Notes under the pieces: generated by a model | Told to the model about the DNA's origin: nothing | Database searches by the model: none | Seen by the model: only the letters and a program-made list of their open reading frames with translations | Made by a program: the position numbers and the translations under genes | Shown: one piece after another, positions 1-8,773 of the stretch | Position numbering within the stretch: position 1 is the first letter of the stretch | How the letters are laid out: every line of letters begins with the position of its first letter | NCBI GenBank assembly: GCA_903908065.1 | Contig: CAIVQO010000016.1 | Location: 1-46,757, forward strand | Direction of reading: 5' to 3' | Source: an uncultured beta proteobacterium | GTDB lineage: Bacteria; Pseudomonadota; Gammaproteobacteria; Burkholderiales; Rhodocyclaceae | Length of the DNA stretch: 46,757 nucleotides

Positions 1-719
<719 letters not shown>

Positions 720-870
720 TGTTCTGCTCCAAATGCAAACGCCCCATGCTTGGCGAAGCCAGCTATGGGGCGGGAGCAGGCGACGCTTTAGCGATATTTG
801 TTTTCCGGTCGGCAAGCTTTCGCATTGCGCCTTCTCCGCCTCGCAAGTTGTCTTTTAACTCGGCGGAACA
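720..870 (-). promoter_or_regulatory. structured metK leader, possible cis-regulatory RNA
   Basis: Three foldings are visible in the minus-strand transcript. Near the 5' end UCCGCC pairs with GGCGGA around a smaller AGUU/AACU stem. In the middle, GGC and GCC arms can pair. Next to the start codon CUGCUCC (773-779) pairs with GGAGCAG (724-730), and CGCCCCAU (765-772) stacks on it by pairing with AUGGGGCG (740-747), closed by a GCUGGC/GCCaAGC stem-loop. The last structure buries the GGAG of the metK ribosome binding site. It does not match the SAH riboswitch consensus I know, and I cannot place it in a known SAM class. Regulation by a ligand is inference from the gene and the fold. Confidence 0.45.
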
Positions 871-876
871 GCGAGC

Positions 877-905
877 ATTGTAGGGCGGCTGGTCGGGGGC
901 GTCAA
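877..905 (-). promoter_or_regulatory. sigma70-type promoter of metK
   Basis: On the minus strand TTGACG (900-905) and TACAAT (877-882) are separated by exactly 17 bases. Each hexamer differs from the consensus at one position. Transcription should begin near 870, giving metK a leader of about 150 bases. Confidence 0.75.
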
Positions 906-934
906 ATCGGCGCCGCAGGCCCTAAACTCACGCC

Positions 935-2170
935 ATGTCCTGGCTGCTCCAGTTTTGCGTCGCCCGCGCCGCCTTTGCCACCATGTTCACCGCCTGGTCG
1001 GCGGTGCTGCCGCTGCTGCGCAACGACTGGCAGATGAGCGCCTGGCAGGCTGGCATGGTGCAGTCGGGTTACCACGTCGGCTTCCTGGTTTCCCTGTTCT
1101 CGGTCGGCTTCCTTTCCGACCGCTTCGGCGCGCGCCGCATCTATCTGATGACCGGACTTGCCGCCGTGGCCAGCGGCCTGCTGTTCGCCTTCTTCGCCGA
1201 CGGCTTCGTCTCGGCCCTGCTGCTCTACGGCCTCACCGGGTTGTGTTCGGGCGGTTCCTATACGCCGGGCCTGGCCATCGTCGCCCAGCGCATGCCCGAG
1301 CGACGCGGCCTGGCGCTCGGTTTCTACCTCGCCGCCGCCTCGCTCGGTTATGCCATTGGCCTGCTGATCGCCAGTGCCATGATTCCGCTCGCCGGCTGGC
1401 GCGCCGGCTTCATCGCCACCGCGCTGTGTCCGCTGCTGGGCCTGTTGCTCGGCTGGTGGACCCTGCGCGACGTGCCGAATGTGGTGCACGCCCTGCCCGA
1501 CGGCCACGGCACGCGCAGCCGCATCAGCGAAGTGCTGAAGAACAAGCCGGCGATGCTCTCGATCTGGGGCTACACCTTCCATGCCTGGGAACTGCTCGGG
1601 CTGTGGGCCTGGCTGCCGGCCTTCCTCGCCGCGGCCTCAGTGGTCGGCGGCGGCGACGGCCAGCGCGCTGTGAGCCTGGGCGCGACGCTGACCGCCGTCA
1701 CCTACCTCGCGGCCATGGTCGGCAGCGTGCTCGGCGGTTCGCTCTCCGACCGCCATGGCCGCACGGCGGTGACCCTGCTCATGGCCCTGTCCAGCCTGGC
1801 CTGCTCCTTCAGCTTCGGCTGGCTGATCGGCGCGCCGATGTTCCTGCTGGTGGCGGTGGCCGTGTTCTACAACGTCACCGGGGTCGGCGACTCTTCCATC
1901 CACTCGACGACGCTGACCGAACTCACCGATCCGCGCTACCTTGGCGTCGCCTATTCGCTACGCTCGTTGCTGGGCTTCGGCGCCGGCGCGATTTCGCCCT
2001 GGGTGTTCGGGCTGGTACTCGATTGGGGGCGGGCGGGCGACTTGAGCGACCAGGTGATCTGGGGACTGGCCTGGACCACCCTCGGCATTGGCGGCCTGCT
2101 CGGCCCGGTGGTCGTCTGGCGCCTGCGCCGGATGCCGGAAGCGCTGAAATTGGCGGGCGGACGACGTTAG
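935..2170 (+). CDS. MFS transporter
   Basis: This 411-residue inner-membrane carrier has about 12 hydrophobic segments. The cytoplasmic loop between helices 2 and 3 carries the MFS signature GFLSDRFGARR, and a second copy, GSLSDRHGR, sits at the same place in the C-terminal half, as expected for two six-helix repeats. The substrate cannot be read from the sequence. ATG 935 is taken because hydrophobic helix 1 begins directly after it. No good ribosome binding site precedes it, and TAAACT at 921-926 could be a -10 box giving an almost leaderless transcript. It stands alone, divergent from metK, with the hemerythrin gene 63 bases downstream. Confidence 0.85.
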   Translation: MSWLLQFCVARAAFATMFTAWSAVLPLLRNDWQMSAWQAGMVQSGYHVGFLVSLFSVGFLSDRFGARRIYLMTGLAAVASGLLFAFFADGFVSALLLYGLTGLCSGGSYTPGLAIVAQRMPERRGLALGFYLAAASLGYAIGLLIASAMIPLAGWRAGFIATALCPLLGLLLGWWTLRDVPNVVHALPDGHGTRSRISEVLKNKPAMLSIWGYTFHAWELLGLWAWLPAFLAAASVVGGGDGQRAVSLGATLTAVTYLAAMVGSVLGGSLSDRHGRTAVTLLMALSSLACSFSFGWLIGAPMFLLVAVAVFYNVTGVGDSSIHSTTLTELTDPRYLGVAYSLRSLLGFGAGAISPWVFGLVLDWGRAGDLSDQVIWGLAWTTLGIGGLLGPVVVWRLRRMPEALKLAGGRR

Positions 2171-2233
2171 TTTCCCGGTTTCCACAGGCCGGGTTTGTTT
2201 ACCATTCGGCCTGGATTCGGACCTGGGGACGCA

Positions 2234-2695
2234 ATGAATTCGAAACAAGCGGTGGCGGCGTGGTCGGACGAGTACGCGCTGGGCCTCGAAGAGATTGACG
2301 ACCAGCACAAGCACCTGTTCGCCCTGATCAACGATGTCTGGCTGGGCCTGGTCAACAAGGCCAATGCCGAGGTGGCGATGGGCCTGGTGGAAGCGCTGGA
2401 AAGCTATACCGTGACCCATTTTTCGGCCGAAGAAGCCTTCATGCTCGAACAGCGCTACAGCCGCTATGCCGAACACAAGGCCGAGCACGAGAAATTCATC
2501 GGCCGCATCGCCCAGGAGAAGGCGGCGGTCGCCGCGGGCAAGCCCTTGTCGCTGACCCTGGTGCACTTCCTGCGCGACTGGCTGGTGCAGCACATCCGCT
2601 TTACCGACCGCGCCTACGCCGACGAGTTTCGCGATCGGGAAAAGGCGGCGCTGAAGGGCTCGCTGGGGAAGTTCTTCCGCCGCTTCCTCGGCTGA
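2234..2695 (+). CDS. bacteriohemerythrin
   Basis: This is a 153-residue single-domain hemerythrin, a non-heme di-iron protein that binds oxygen reversibly and is thought to store, carry or sense it in microaerobic bacteria. All seven usual iron ligands are present in the family spacing: His25, His62, Glu66, His81, His85, His120 and Asp125. There is no fused sensory or signalling domain. ATG 2234 is preferred over an in-frame start at 2195 because GGGGAC lies just upstream of it and the family N-terminus fits. Its stop is 8 bases from the stop of the convergent lpxA-like gene. Confidence 0.92.
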   Translation: MNSKQAVAAWSDEYALGLEEIDDQHKHLFALINDVWLGLVNKANAEVAMGLVEALESYTVTHFSAEEAFMLEQRYSRYAEHKAEHEKFIGRIAQEKAAVAAGKPLSLTLVHFLRDWLVQHIRFTDRAYADEFRDREKAALKGSLGKFFRRFLG

Positions 2696-2703
2696 AGCCG
2701 GGC

Positions 2704-3477
2704 TCAGCGCGTCGGGTGGGCGAAGCCGCGCTTTGAGCCGGCGATGAAGTCAGCCACTTCCGCCACCGGCGCACTGCCCATCCCGCGCATCGCGCCCAGC
2801 GCCTGCTCCAGCGGCACGCGGGCGTACAGCATGCGGTAGGCTTCCTTCAGTGCGCTGATGTCCTCGCGCGTGAACCCGTTGCGCTTGAGGCCGACGAGAT
2901 TGAGGCCGCGGGCGCGGCCCGGGTTGCCGTCGGTGATGCAGAAGGGCAGCGCATCCTGCACCACCTTGGCCGAGAGGCCGATCATGGCGTTGCGGCCGAT
3001 GCGGCAGAACTGGTGCACGGTGACGGCCGCGGAGATGAAGGCCTTGTCATGCACCACCACCTCGCCGGCGATGCCGGCGGTGTTGGCCATTACGATGTTG
3101 TTGCCGACGATGCAGTCGTGGGCAATGTGGGCATAGGCCATCAGGAAGCAGCCGTTGCCGATGCGCGTCACCGAGTCGGGGCGCGAGCCGCGATGGATGG
3201 TGACGCCCTCGCGGAAGTAGTTGTCCTCGCCGATCTCGGTGTAGGAAATCGTGTCCGACTTGAACTTGAAGTCCTGCGGGTCGCCGCCGATCACCGCATG
3301 CTCGGCGACACGCGTGCGTGCGCCCAGCCGCGTATGGCGCTTGATCACGGCGTGCGCCGCGATCTGGCAGCCGTCGCCGAGCACCACGTCCTCCTCGATC
3401 ACCGCGTAGGGGCCGACGTGGACCTGGGCACCCAGCTTGACGTCGGGTGCGATGACGGCGGTGGGGTGGAAGTTCAT
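2704..3477 (-). CDS. lpxA: LpxA-type UDP-sugar acyltransferase, probably acting on UDP-GlcNAc3N
   Basis: LpxA puts a 3-hydroxyacyl chain from acyl carrier protein on a UDP-amino sugar, the first step of lipid A synthesis. The 257-residue protein has the left-handed hexapeptide-repeat helix up to about residue 190 and the LpxA C-terminal helical domain. The catalytic motif AHIAHDC is present, with His120 matching E. coli His125 and His117 matching His122. Two positions differ from E. coli: Leu168 replaces Gly173, the acyl-length ruler, suggesting a chain shorter than C14, and Glu139 replaces His144. It overlaps gnnB by 4 bases. That context is why I read it as the UDP-GlcNAc3N-specific enzyme of a GlcN3N lipid A pathway. 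A housekeeping lpxA may also exist elsewhere, in the lpxD-fabZ-lpxA-lpxB cluster. Confidence 0.85.
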   Translation of the reverse strand: MNFHPTAVIAPDVKLGAQVHVGPYAVIEEDVVLGDGCQIAAHAVIKRHTRLGARTRVAEHAVIGGDPQDFKFKSDTISYTEIGEDNYFREGVTIHRGSRPDSVTRIGNGCFLMAYAHIAHDCIVGNNIVMANTAGIAGEVVVHDKAFISAAVTVHQFCRIGRNAMIGLSAKVVQDALPFCITDGNPGRARGLNLVGLKRNGFTREDISALKEAYRMLYARVPLEQALGAMRGMGSAPVAEVADFIAGSKRGFAHPTR

Positions 3478-4568
3478 TTGACGGCGTTGCGGATCACGTC
3501 GCAGACGCGTTCGATCTGCGCGTCCTGCAGCATCGGTGAGATCGGCAGCGACAGGCAGCGTTGCGCGGTGCGCTCGGTGACCGGCAGCCTGACATCGCCA
3601 TGCGTTGCGGCGAACATTTCCTGCTGGTGCAGCGGCACCGGGTAATACACGGCGCAGGCGATGCCGGCATCGGTCAGTGCCTTCTGGATCGCGTCGCGGC
3701 GGTCGGAAAGTATCGTGTACTGGTGATAGACATGGCGCCCATGGCCGTCGGCGAAGGGCGTCTCCACCACGCCGGCCAGCTGCCGGTTGTAAGAGTCGGC
3801 GACGGCGATACGGCGATTGTTGAAACCATCGAGGCGCTTCAGCTTGGCCCGCAGGATCACGGCCTGGATTTCGTCGAGGCGCGAGTTGTAACCCAGCACG
3901 TGGTGGTGGTAGCGCACGCGCGAGCCGTGGCTGGCCAGCACGCGCAGCTCCGCGGCGAGCGCATCGTTGTCGGTGATGATCAGGCCGCCGTCGCCGAAGG
4001 CCGAGAGGTTCTTCGACGGGTAGAACGAGGTGCAGCCGATATCACCGTAAGCGCCGGACTTGCGCCCGGCATAGTCGGCGCCGAAGGACTGCGCCGAGTC
4101 CTCGATCAGCTTGAGGCCATGCTTCTCGCACAAGGCCTTGAGCGGCGCCAGATGCACCGGCTGGCCGAAGAGATGAACCGGCACGATTGCTTTGGTCTTG
4201 GGCGTGATTGCCTTCGCCACCTGGTCCAGGTCGAGGTTGAAGGTACGCGGGTCGATATCCACGAACACCGGCTTGGCGCCGCACATCACCACCGTCGAGG
4301 CGGTGGCGACGAAGGTGAAGGGCGTGGTGATCACCTCGTCGCCGGGGCCCAGTCCGATCGCGCGCAGGGCAATCAGCAGCGCGTCGGTGCCCGAGGCGCA
4401 GGAGATCCCGTGCTTGACGCCGGCATAGGCGGCGGCTTCGGCCTCGAAGGCCTTGACGTTGGGTCCGCCGATGTACTGGCAGGCCGCCAGCGCGGCGCAG
4501 ACCGCAGGTTCGATTTCGTCCTTGAGCAAGGCGTATTCGGCCTTCAGGTCCAGCATCGGGATATTCAT
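3474..4568 (-). CDS. gnnB: DegT/DnrJ/EryC1 aminotransferase, probable UDP-GlcNAc 3-aminotransferase GnnB
   Basis: This is a 364-residue PLP enzyme of the sugar aminotransferase family. The cofactor lysine is Lys186 in FYPSKNLSAFGDGG, and the PLP-contacting EDSAQSFGA segment (Asp157) is in place. In the proposed pathway it transfers an amino group to C3 of the 3-keto sugar made by GnnA, giving UDP-GlcNAc3N. ATG 4566-4568 overlaps the gnnA stop by 4 bases, and its own stop overlaps the lpxA start by 4. WbpE-type enzymes of O-antigen synthesis are close relatives, but they sit with a short WbpD acetyltransferase and not a full-length LpxA. The family is certain; the exact substrate is inferred. 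Confidence 0.82.
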   Translation of the reverse strand: MNIPMLDLKAEYALLKDEIEPAVCAALAACQYIGGPNVKAFEAEAAAYAGVKHGISCASGTDALLIALRAIGLGPGDEVITTPFTFVATASTVVMCGAKPVFVDIDPRTFNLDLDQVAKAITPKTKAIVPVHLFGQPVHLAPLKALCEKHGLKLIEDSAQSFGADYAGRKSGAYGDIGCTSFYPSKNLSAFGDGGLIITDNDALAAELRVLASHGSRVRYHHHVLGYNSRLDEIQAVILRAKLKRLDGFNNRRIAVADSYNRQLAGVVETPFADGHGRHVYHQYTILSDRRDAIQKALTDAGIACAVYYPVPLHQQEMFAATHGDVRLPVTERTAQRCLSLPISPMLQDAQIERVCDVIRNAVK

Positions 4569-5506
4569 TGCTTCCTCATCAGTCGTTCGATTTCGAGGGC
4601 CACGGCCAGCGCCTCGCGTCCGTCGCGGCCGCTGCAGCTGCCCGGCTGCGCCTCGCCGCGCACCGTGGCGACGAAGGCCTGTATCTCGCTCAGCAGCGCG
4701 TCGCCGGGCGGTTCGATGCGGCTTTCGCTGTCGATCGGTGCCTCGCCCTCGATCAGCGCATCGCGCTTCTTCGACAGGCCGATCTTGCGTTCCCCGAAAT
4801 CGATCGACAGGTATTCGTGGTGCTGGAAGATGCGCATGCGGCGCAGGCTGGCGGTCGAGGCGCGGCTGGCGGTGATGTTGGCGACGCAGCCGTTGGCGAA
4901 CTCGATGCGCGCGTTGGCGATGTCGATGCCCTCGGTCAGCACCGCCACGCCCGAGGCGCGCAGGTCGGCGATCGGGCTGTGCACCAGCGGCAGGATCAGG
5001 TCGAGGTCGTGGATCATCAGGTCCAGTATCACCGAGACATCGGTGCCGCGCGGCTTGAAGGGCGCCATGCGGTGGGCCTCGATGAACAGCGGCGTGGCGA
5101 TCTTGTCGCGCACCGCCAGCCAGGCCGGGTTGTAGCGTTCCAGGTGGCCGACGTGGAGCACGCGCTGGTTTGCAGCGGCCAGCGCGATCAGCTCGTCGGC
5201 CTCGGCCACGGTCACCGTGACCGGCTTTTCCACCAGCACGTGCAGGCCCGCGGCGAGGCAATCGCGGGCGATGCGGTAGTGGCTTTCGGTGGTGCTGGCG
5301 ATTGAGACCAGGTCGACCTTGCCGGCGAGATCTTCGTGGCTGGCGAAGGCCGCCGTGCCCAGCTCCTTGGCCACGGCAGCGGCCCGCTCGGGATTGGGAT
5401 CGACCACGCCGACCAGTTCCACATCGGGCAGGGCGGCGTATTTCTGGGCGTGGAAGCGCCCCAGGTAGCCGACGCCGATGACGGCGGCTCGGAGAGATTT
5501 GGACAT
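4565..5506 (-). CDS. gnnA: Gfo/Idh/MocA oxidoreductase, probable UDP-GlcNAc 3-dehydrogenase GnnA
   Basis: The 313-residue protein opens with a Rossmann NAD-binding motif, AVIGVGYLGRFH, and has the family's EKP motif (VLVEKPVTV) near residue 95 and the DLMIHDLDL segment that supplies the catalytic His/Asp. In Acidithiobacillus ferrooxidans and Leptospira, GnnA oxidises the C3 hydroxyl of UDP-GlcNAc before GnnB transaminates it, next to lpxA genes. The same three-gene set, all overlapping by 4 bases, is seen here. Its start is 66 bases from the divergent lipid A acyltransferase, so both promoters must share that short space. The family is certain; the substrate follows from context. Confidence 0.8.
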   Translation of the reverse strand: MSKSLRAAVIGVGYLGRFHAQKYAALPDVELVGVVDPNPERAAAVAKELGTAAFASHEDLAGKVDLVSIASTTESHYRIARDCLAAGLHVLVEKPVTVTVAEADELIALAAANQRVLHVGHLERYNPAWLAVRDKIATPLFIEAHRMAPFKPRGTDVSVILDLMIHDLDLILPLVHSPIADLRASGVAVLTEGIDIANARIEFANGCVANITASRASTASLRRMRIFQHHEYLSIDFGERKIGLSKKRDALIEGEAPIDSESRIEPPGDALLSEIQAFVATVRGEAQPGSCSGRDGREALAVALEIERLMRKQ

Positions 5507-5572
5507 AGGCGATAATTCTACTTTCTCCCCTGCATCCTTGCCCGCCGCCGCCCGCCGCCGTCACGAACCGCC

Positions 5573-6421
5573 GTGTTGCCCGCCCTGTTCCGCTTCCTCG
5601 CCCGCCTGCCCCTGCCGGTGCTGCACAACCTCGGTGCGCTCGCCGGCTGGCTGGCCTGGCTGTTCTCGGCCACCTACCGGCGCAATTTCGCCACCCACAT
5701 CACCCAGGCGGGCATGGACGAGGCGCGCAATGCCGCCATCGCCGAGGCCGGCAAATCGTTGCTGGAGCTGCCCAAGATCTGGTTGCGCCCGCAGGACGAA
5801 GTGGTCGACCGCGTGGTCAAGGTGACGGGCTGGGAACTGGTCGAGGAAGCCTGGGCCGCCGACCGCGGCATCCTGTTCCTGACGCCCCACCTCGGCTGCT
5901 TCGAAGTCACCGCGCAGTACTACGCGGCGCGGCGGCCGATCACCGTGCTTTACCGCCGCCCCAAGCAGGACTGGCTGGCGCCGCTGATCGAGGAAGGCCG
6001 CGGCGCCAACCTCAAGCTCGCCCCCGCCGACCTGTCCGGCGTGCGCCGCCTGCTCAAGGCCCTGCGCGGCGGCGAGGCCGTCGGCATGCTGCCCGACCAG
6101 GTGCCGGGCCAGGGCGAGGGCGTCTGGGTGCCCTTCTTCGGCCGCCCGGCTTACACCATGACCCTGGCAGCGCGTCTCGCCGAAACCGGCGCCACTGTGC
6201 TCATGGCCTATGCCGAGCGCCTGCATTACGGCGCCGGCTACCACCTCAAGCTGTTTCCGCTGCATCACGCGCTGGAGGGCGACCTCGCCGCGCGCGCGGC
6301 GCAGCTCAACCGCGAACTGGAAACCCTGGTCCGCCTTTGCCCGCAGCAGTATCTCTGGGGCTACAACCGCTACAAGGTACCGGCCGGCGCCGACGCACCG
6401 ACGGCAGGAACGCAATCATAG
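5573..6421 (+). CDS. lysophospholipid/lipid A late acyltransferase (LpxL/HtrB family)
   Basis: This 282-residue inner-membrane-associated acyltransferase would add a secondary acyl chain to the lipid A precursor. The catalytic H-X4-E motif is His106-Glu111 in TPHLGCFE. The later LPDQVPGQGEGVWVPFFG segment is typical of the family. An N-terminal hydrophobic stretch (residues 12-32) anchors it. The start is GTG 5573; no better start gives the family N-terminus. It begins a rightward run with glcF and a second LpxL-type gene, opposite the gnnA-gnnB-lpxA operon, so this locus holds early and late lipid A steps. The acyl chain and attachment position cannot be deduced. Confidence 0.9.
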   Translation: MLPALFRFLARLPLPVLHNLGALAGWLAWLFSATYRRNFATHITQAGMDEARNAAIAEAGKSLLELPKIWLRPQDEVVDRVVKVTGWELVEEAWAADRGILFLTPHLGCFEVTAQYYAARRPITVLYRRPKQDWLAPLIEEGRGANLKLAPADLSGVRRLLKALRGGEAVGMLPDQVPGQGEGVWVPFFGRPAYTMTLAARLAETGATVLMAYAERLHYGAGYHLKLFPLHHALEGDLAARAAQLNRELETLVRLCPQQYLWGYNRYKVPAGADAPTAGTQS

Positions 6422-6436
6422 AAAGACGGAGCACAC

Positions 6437-7690
6437 ATGGCACACGTTGATTTCGAATTGGCCCCGCAGTTCGCCAATACGCCGCTCGGCATCGAGGCGG
6501 AAGAGCTGCTTGACAAATGCATCGACTGCGGCCAGTGCATGGTCAAGTGCCCGACCTTCCGCCTGCTCAATGAAGACGAGGAAAGCCCGCGCGGCCGCAT
6601 CCAGCTGATGCGCAAGATGTACGCCACCGGCGTGGTCGACCTCGAGCTGCAGCAACGGCTCGACCACTGCCTGACCTGCCGTTCCTGCGAGGCGATGTGC
6701 CCCGAGCACGTGCCCTTCGGCCACCTGCTCGACATCACCAAGTCACACATCGAGAAGCAGCTGCCGCGTTCCTGGCGCACGCAGCTGCTGCGCCTCGGCA
6801 TGCGCATGGTGGTTCCCTTCCGTGGCCGCTTCGGCTTGGTGCTGTTCCTCGGCCGCCTGTTCCGCAAGCACCTGTCGCCCACCCTGCGCGCCAAGGTTGA
6901 CCTGCCGATCGCCGCCGCCGGGCCCTGGCCGGACAAGCCGCGCAAGCGCCGCATGCTGGTGTGGACCGGTTGTGCCCAGCCCTCGCTGGGGCCGTCGATC
7001 AATCCGGCGGCGGCGCGCGTGCTTGACCGCTTCGGCATCCGCCTCGAAACCGGTGATGAAGGCTGCTGCGGCGCCCTGAGCCTGCACATGGCGGCGCCCG
7101 AGGATTCCCTGAGCCACATGCGGCGCAACATCGACGCCCTGTGGCCGCAGGTCGAGTCCGGCATCGAGGCCATCGTCCTCACCGCCAGCGGCTGCGGCGC
7201 CCACATGCGCGATTACGGCAAACTGCTGGCCGACGACCCGCGCTACGCGGCCAAGGCGCAACGCATCACCGAGCTGGTGCGTGACATCGCCGAGGTGGTC
7301 GCCGCCGAGTGGCACGAGAACCTGCTGCCGATCCCGCCGCGCGCCGGCCCGCCGCCGCGCATCGCCTGGCAGTCGCCGTGCAGCCTGCAGCACGGGCAAG
7401 GCATCACCGGTGTGGTCGAAAACATCCTCAAGCGCGCTGGCTTCAAGCTGGCACTGACCGACTACGCCTTCCTCTGCTGCGGCTCGGCCGGCAGCTACTC
7501 GGTGCTGGAGCCGGAACTCGCCGCCGGCCTGCGCGAAGCCAAGCTGAAGACCCTGCTCGCCACCCGCGCGACCCTGATCGCGACCGGCAACATCGGCTGC
7601 CAGCATCACCTGGCCGTGACCTCGCCGGTGCCCGTGCGCCACTGGATCGAACTGCTCGACGAAACCTTCGCCGAGGCCTACCCGCATTAA
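6437..7690 (+). CDS. glcF: glycolate oxidase iron-sulfur subunit
   Basis: GlcF is the electron-transfer subunit of the membrane-linked glycolate oxidase GlcDEF, which turns glycolate into glyoxylate. The 417-residue protein has two 4Fe-4S ferredoxin motifs, Cys28/31/34/38 and Cys78/81/84/88, followed by two CCG-type cysteine-rich domains, visible as GCCGALSLH and LCCGSAGSYS. Length and order match the family. GGAG lies upstream of ATG 6437. It starts 15 bases after one LpxL-type gene and ends 12 bases before another, so it is probably co-transcribed with them. No glcD or glcE is in the window, which makes its partners unclear; another CCG-domain dehydrogenase is possible. Confidence 0.87.
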   Translation: MAHVDFELAPQFANTPLGIEAEELLDKCIDCGQCMVKCPTFRLLNEDEESPRGRIQLMRKMYATGVVDLELQQRLDHCLTCRSCEAMCPEHVPFGHLLDITKSHIEKQLPRSWRTQLLRLGMRMVVPFRGRFGLVLFLGRLFRKHLSPTLRAKVDLPIAAAGPWPDKPRKRRMLVWTGCAQPSLGPSINPAAARVLDRFGIRLETGDEGCCGALSLHMAAPEDSLSHMRRNIDALWPQVESGIEAIVLTASGCGAHMRDYGKLLADDPRYAAKAQRITELVRDIAEVVAAEWHENLLPIPPRAGPPPRIAWQSPCSLQHGQGITGVVENILKRAGFKLALTDYAFLCCGSAGSYSVLEPELAAGLREAKLKTLLATRATLIATGNIGCQHHLAVTSPVPVRHWIELLDETFAEAYPH

Positions 7691-7702
7691 CCAGATTCAC
7701 AC

Positions 7703-8563
7703 GTGACCCGCCTCATCCTCGCCCTGATGTGGCTGCTGCACTGGCTGCCGCTGCCACTGCTCGCCCTCGTCGGCAAGGCGCTGGGGCTGTCCTTGTATGC
7801 GCTGGTGGGCGAGCGCCGCCGCGTCACGCTGACCAACCTCGGCCTGTGTTTCCCGCAGCTCTCCAGCGCGCAAAAGTCGGCGCTGGCAAGACGCCACTTC
7901 ATGGCCTTCGGCCGCAGCATCGTCGAGCTGGGCCTGTGGTGGTGGGCGTCGCCGGAGCGCATCCGGCGCCTGGTTCGCCTCGAAGGCGGCGAGCGGCTGG
8001 CGGCGTACCGCGGCAAGCCGGTGATCCTGCTGGTGCCGCATTTCGTCGGCATCGATGCGGGCTGGATTCGGATGGCGCTGGAGCACGGGCTGGTGGCGAT
8101 CTACACGCACCAGAAGAACCGCGCCTTCGAGGCGGCGATGAACGACGGGCGGCTGCGCTTTGGCAACTGCGAACTCGCCTCGCGCCAGGAAGGCACGCGC
8201 AAGGCCTTGAAGGCGATGAAGGGCGGGCGCTTCTTCCACTATTCGCCCGACATGGATTACGGCCCCAAGGAATCGATCTTCGTACCCTTCTTCGGCGTGC
8301 CGACCGCGACCATCACCGCCCTCTCGCGCCTGGCGAAGCTGACCGGTGCCACGGTGATCCCGGTGCTGACGCGCATGGAGGCCGGCGGCTATGTTGCCCG
8401 CGTCGGTGAGCCGTGGTCCGGTTTTCCGGGCGACGACGAGGCCGCCGATGCACGCCGCCTGAATGCTTTCATCGAAGCCGAAGTGGAACGCTCACCCGAG
8501 CAGTACTACTGGCTGCACAAGCGCTTCAAGACGCGGCCGCCGGGCGAGCCAAAGTTTTACTAG
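7703..8563 (+). CDS. second lipid A late acyltransferase (LpxL/HtrB family)
   Basis: A 286-residue member of the same family as the gene at 5573, but clearly diverged from it. The H-X4-D catalytic motif is His113-Asp118 in VPHFVGID. The substrate-pocket segment FHYSPDMDYGPKESIFVPFF is well conserved. GTG 7703 is the start, with the hydrophobic N-terminal anchor right behind it. Two late acyltransferases with different acceptor positions fit a hexa-acylated lipid A, but which chain each adds is not readable. It is the last intact gene of this run; the DNA behind it is a scar of two truncated genes. Confidence 0.92.
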   Translation: MTRLILALMWLLHWLPLPLLALVGKALGLSLYALVGERRRVTLTNLGLCFPQLSSAQKSALARRHFMAFGRSIVELGLWWWASPERIRRLVRLEGGERLAAYRGKPVILLVPHFVGIDAGWIRMALEHGLVAIYTHQKNRAFEAAMNDGRLRFGNCELASRQEGTRKALKAMKGGRFFHYSPDMDYGPKESIFVPFFGVPTATITALSRLAKLTGATVIPVLTRMEAGGYVARVGEPWSGFPGDDEAADARRLNAFIEAEVERSPEQYYWLHKRFKTRPPGEPKFY

Positions 8564-8570
8564 CGTTGTT

Positions 8571-8773
8571 TCAGCCGGCGTGATCGCCCAGGATCATGTC
8601 GGACGCCTTCTCCGCAATCATCACCACCGGCGCGTTGGTATTGCCCGAGACCAGGGTCGGCATGATCGAACAGTCCACCACGCGCAGGCCGGCCAGCCCA
8701 TGCACGCGCAGTCGGGCGTCGACCACGGCCATCGCGTCGTCGCCCATCTTGCAGGTGCCGGACGGGTGGAAGA
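8571..8773 (-). pseudogene. GMC-family oxidoreductase, C-terminal remnant
   Basis: Read on the minus strand, this stretch encodes about 67 residues ending in a stop: [11 protein letters not shown], then [18 protein letters not shown] and [19 protein letters not shown]. These are the closing segments of choline-dehydrogenase-like GMC flavoproteins, which need over 500 residues. The FAD-binding N-terminus is gone. Homology ends abruptly near 8773, where amidase sequence begins on the other strand. It is a leftover of deletion or recombination. Confidence 0.82.

Noticed and set aside
720-870. SAH riboswitch before metK
   Set aside because: The conserved GAGG-GCGCUGC and GGCUCG blocks of that class are not present in the leader.
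2704-5506. WbpB-WbpE-WbpD type O-antigen pathway
   Set aside because: The acyltransferase is a full-length LpxA with its C-terminal domain, not a short WbpD acetyltransferase, and lipid A acyltransferases lie next door.
7874-7896. Possible sixth copy of the dispersed repeat within the second LpxL gene
   Set aside because: Only the left half matches, and it encodes an ordinary conserved LpxL stretch (AQKSALARRHF), so chance is enough.
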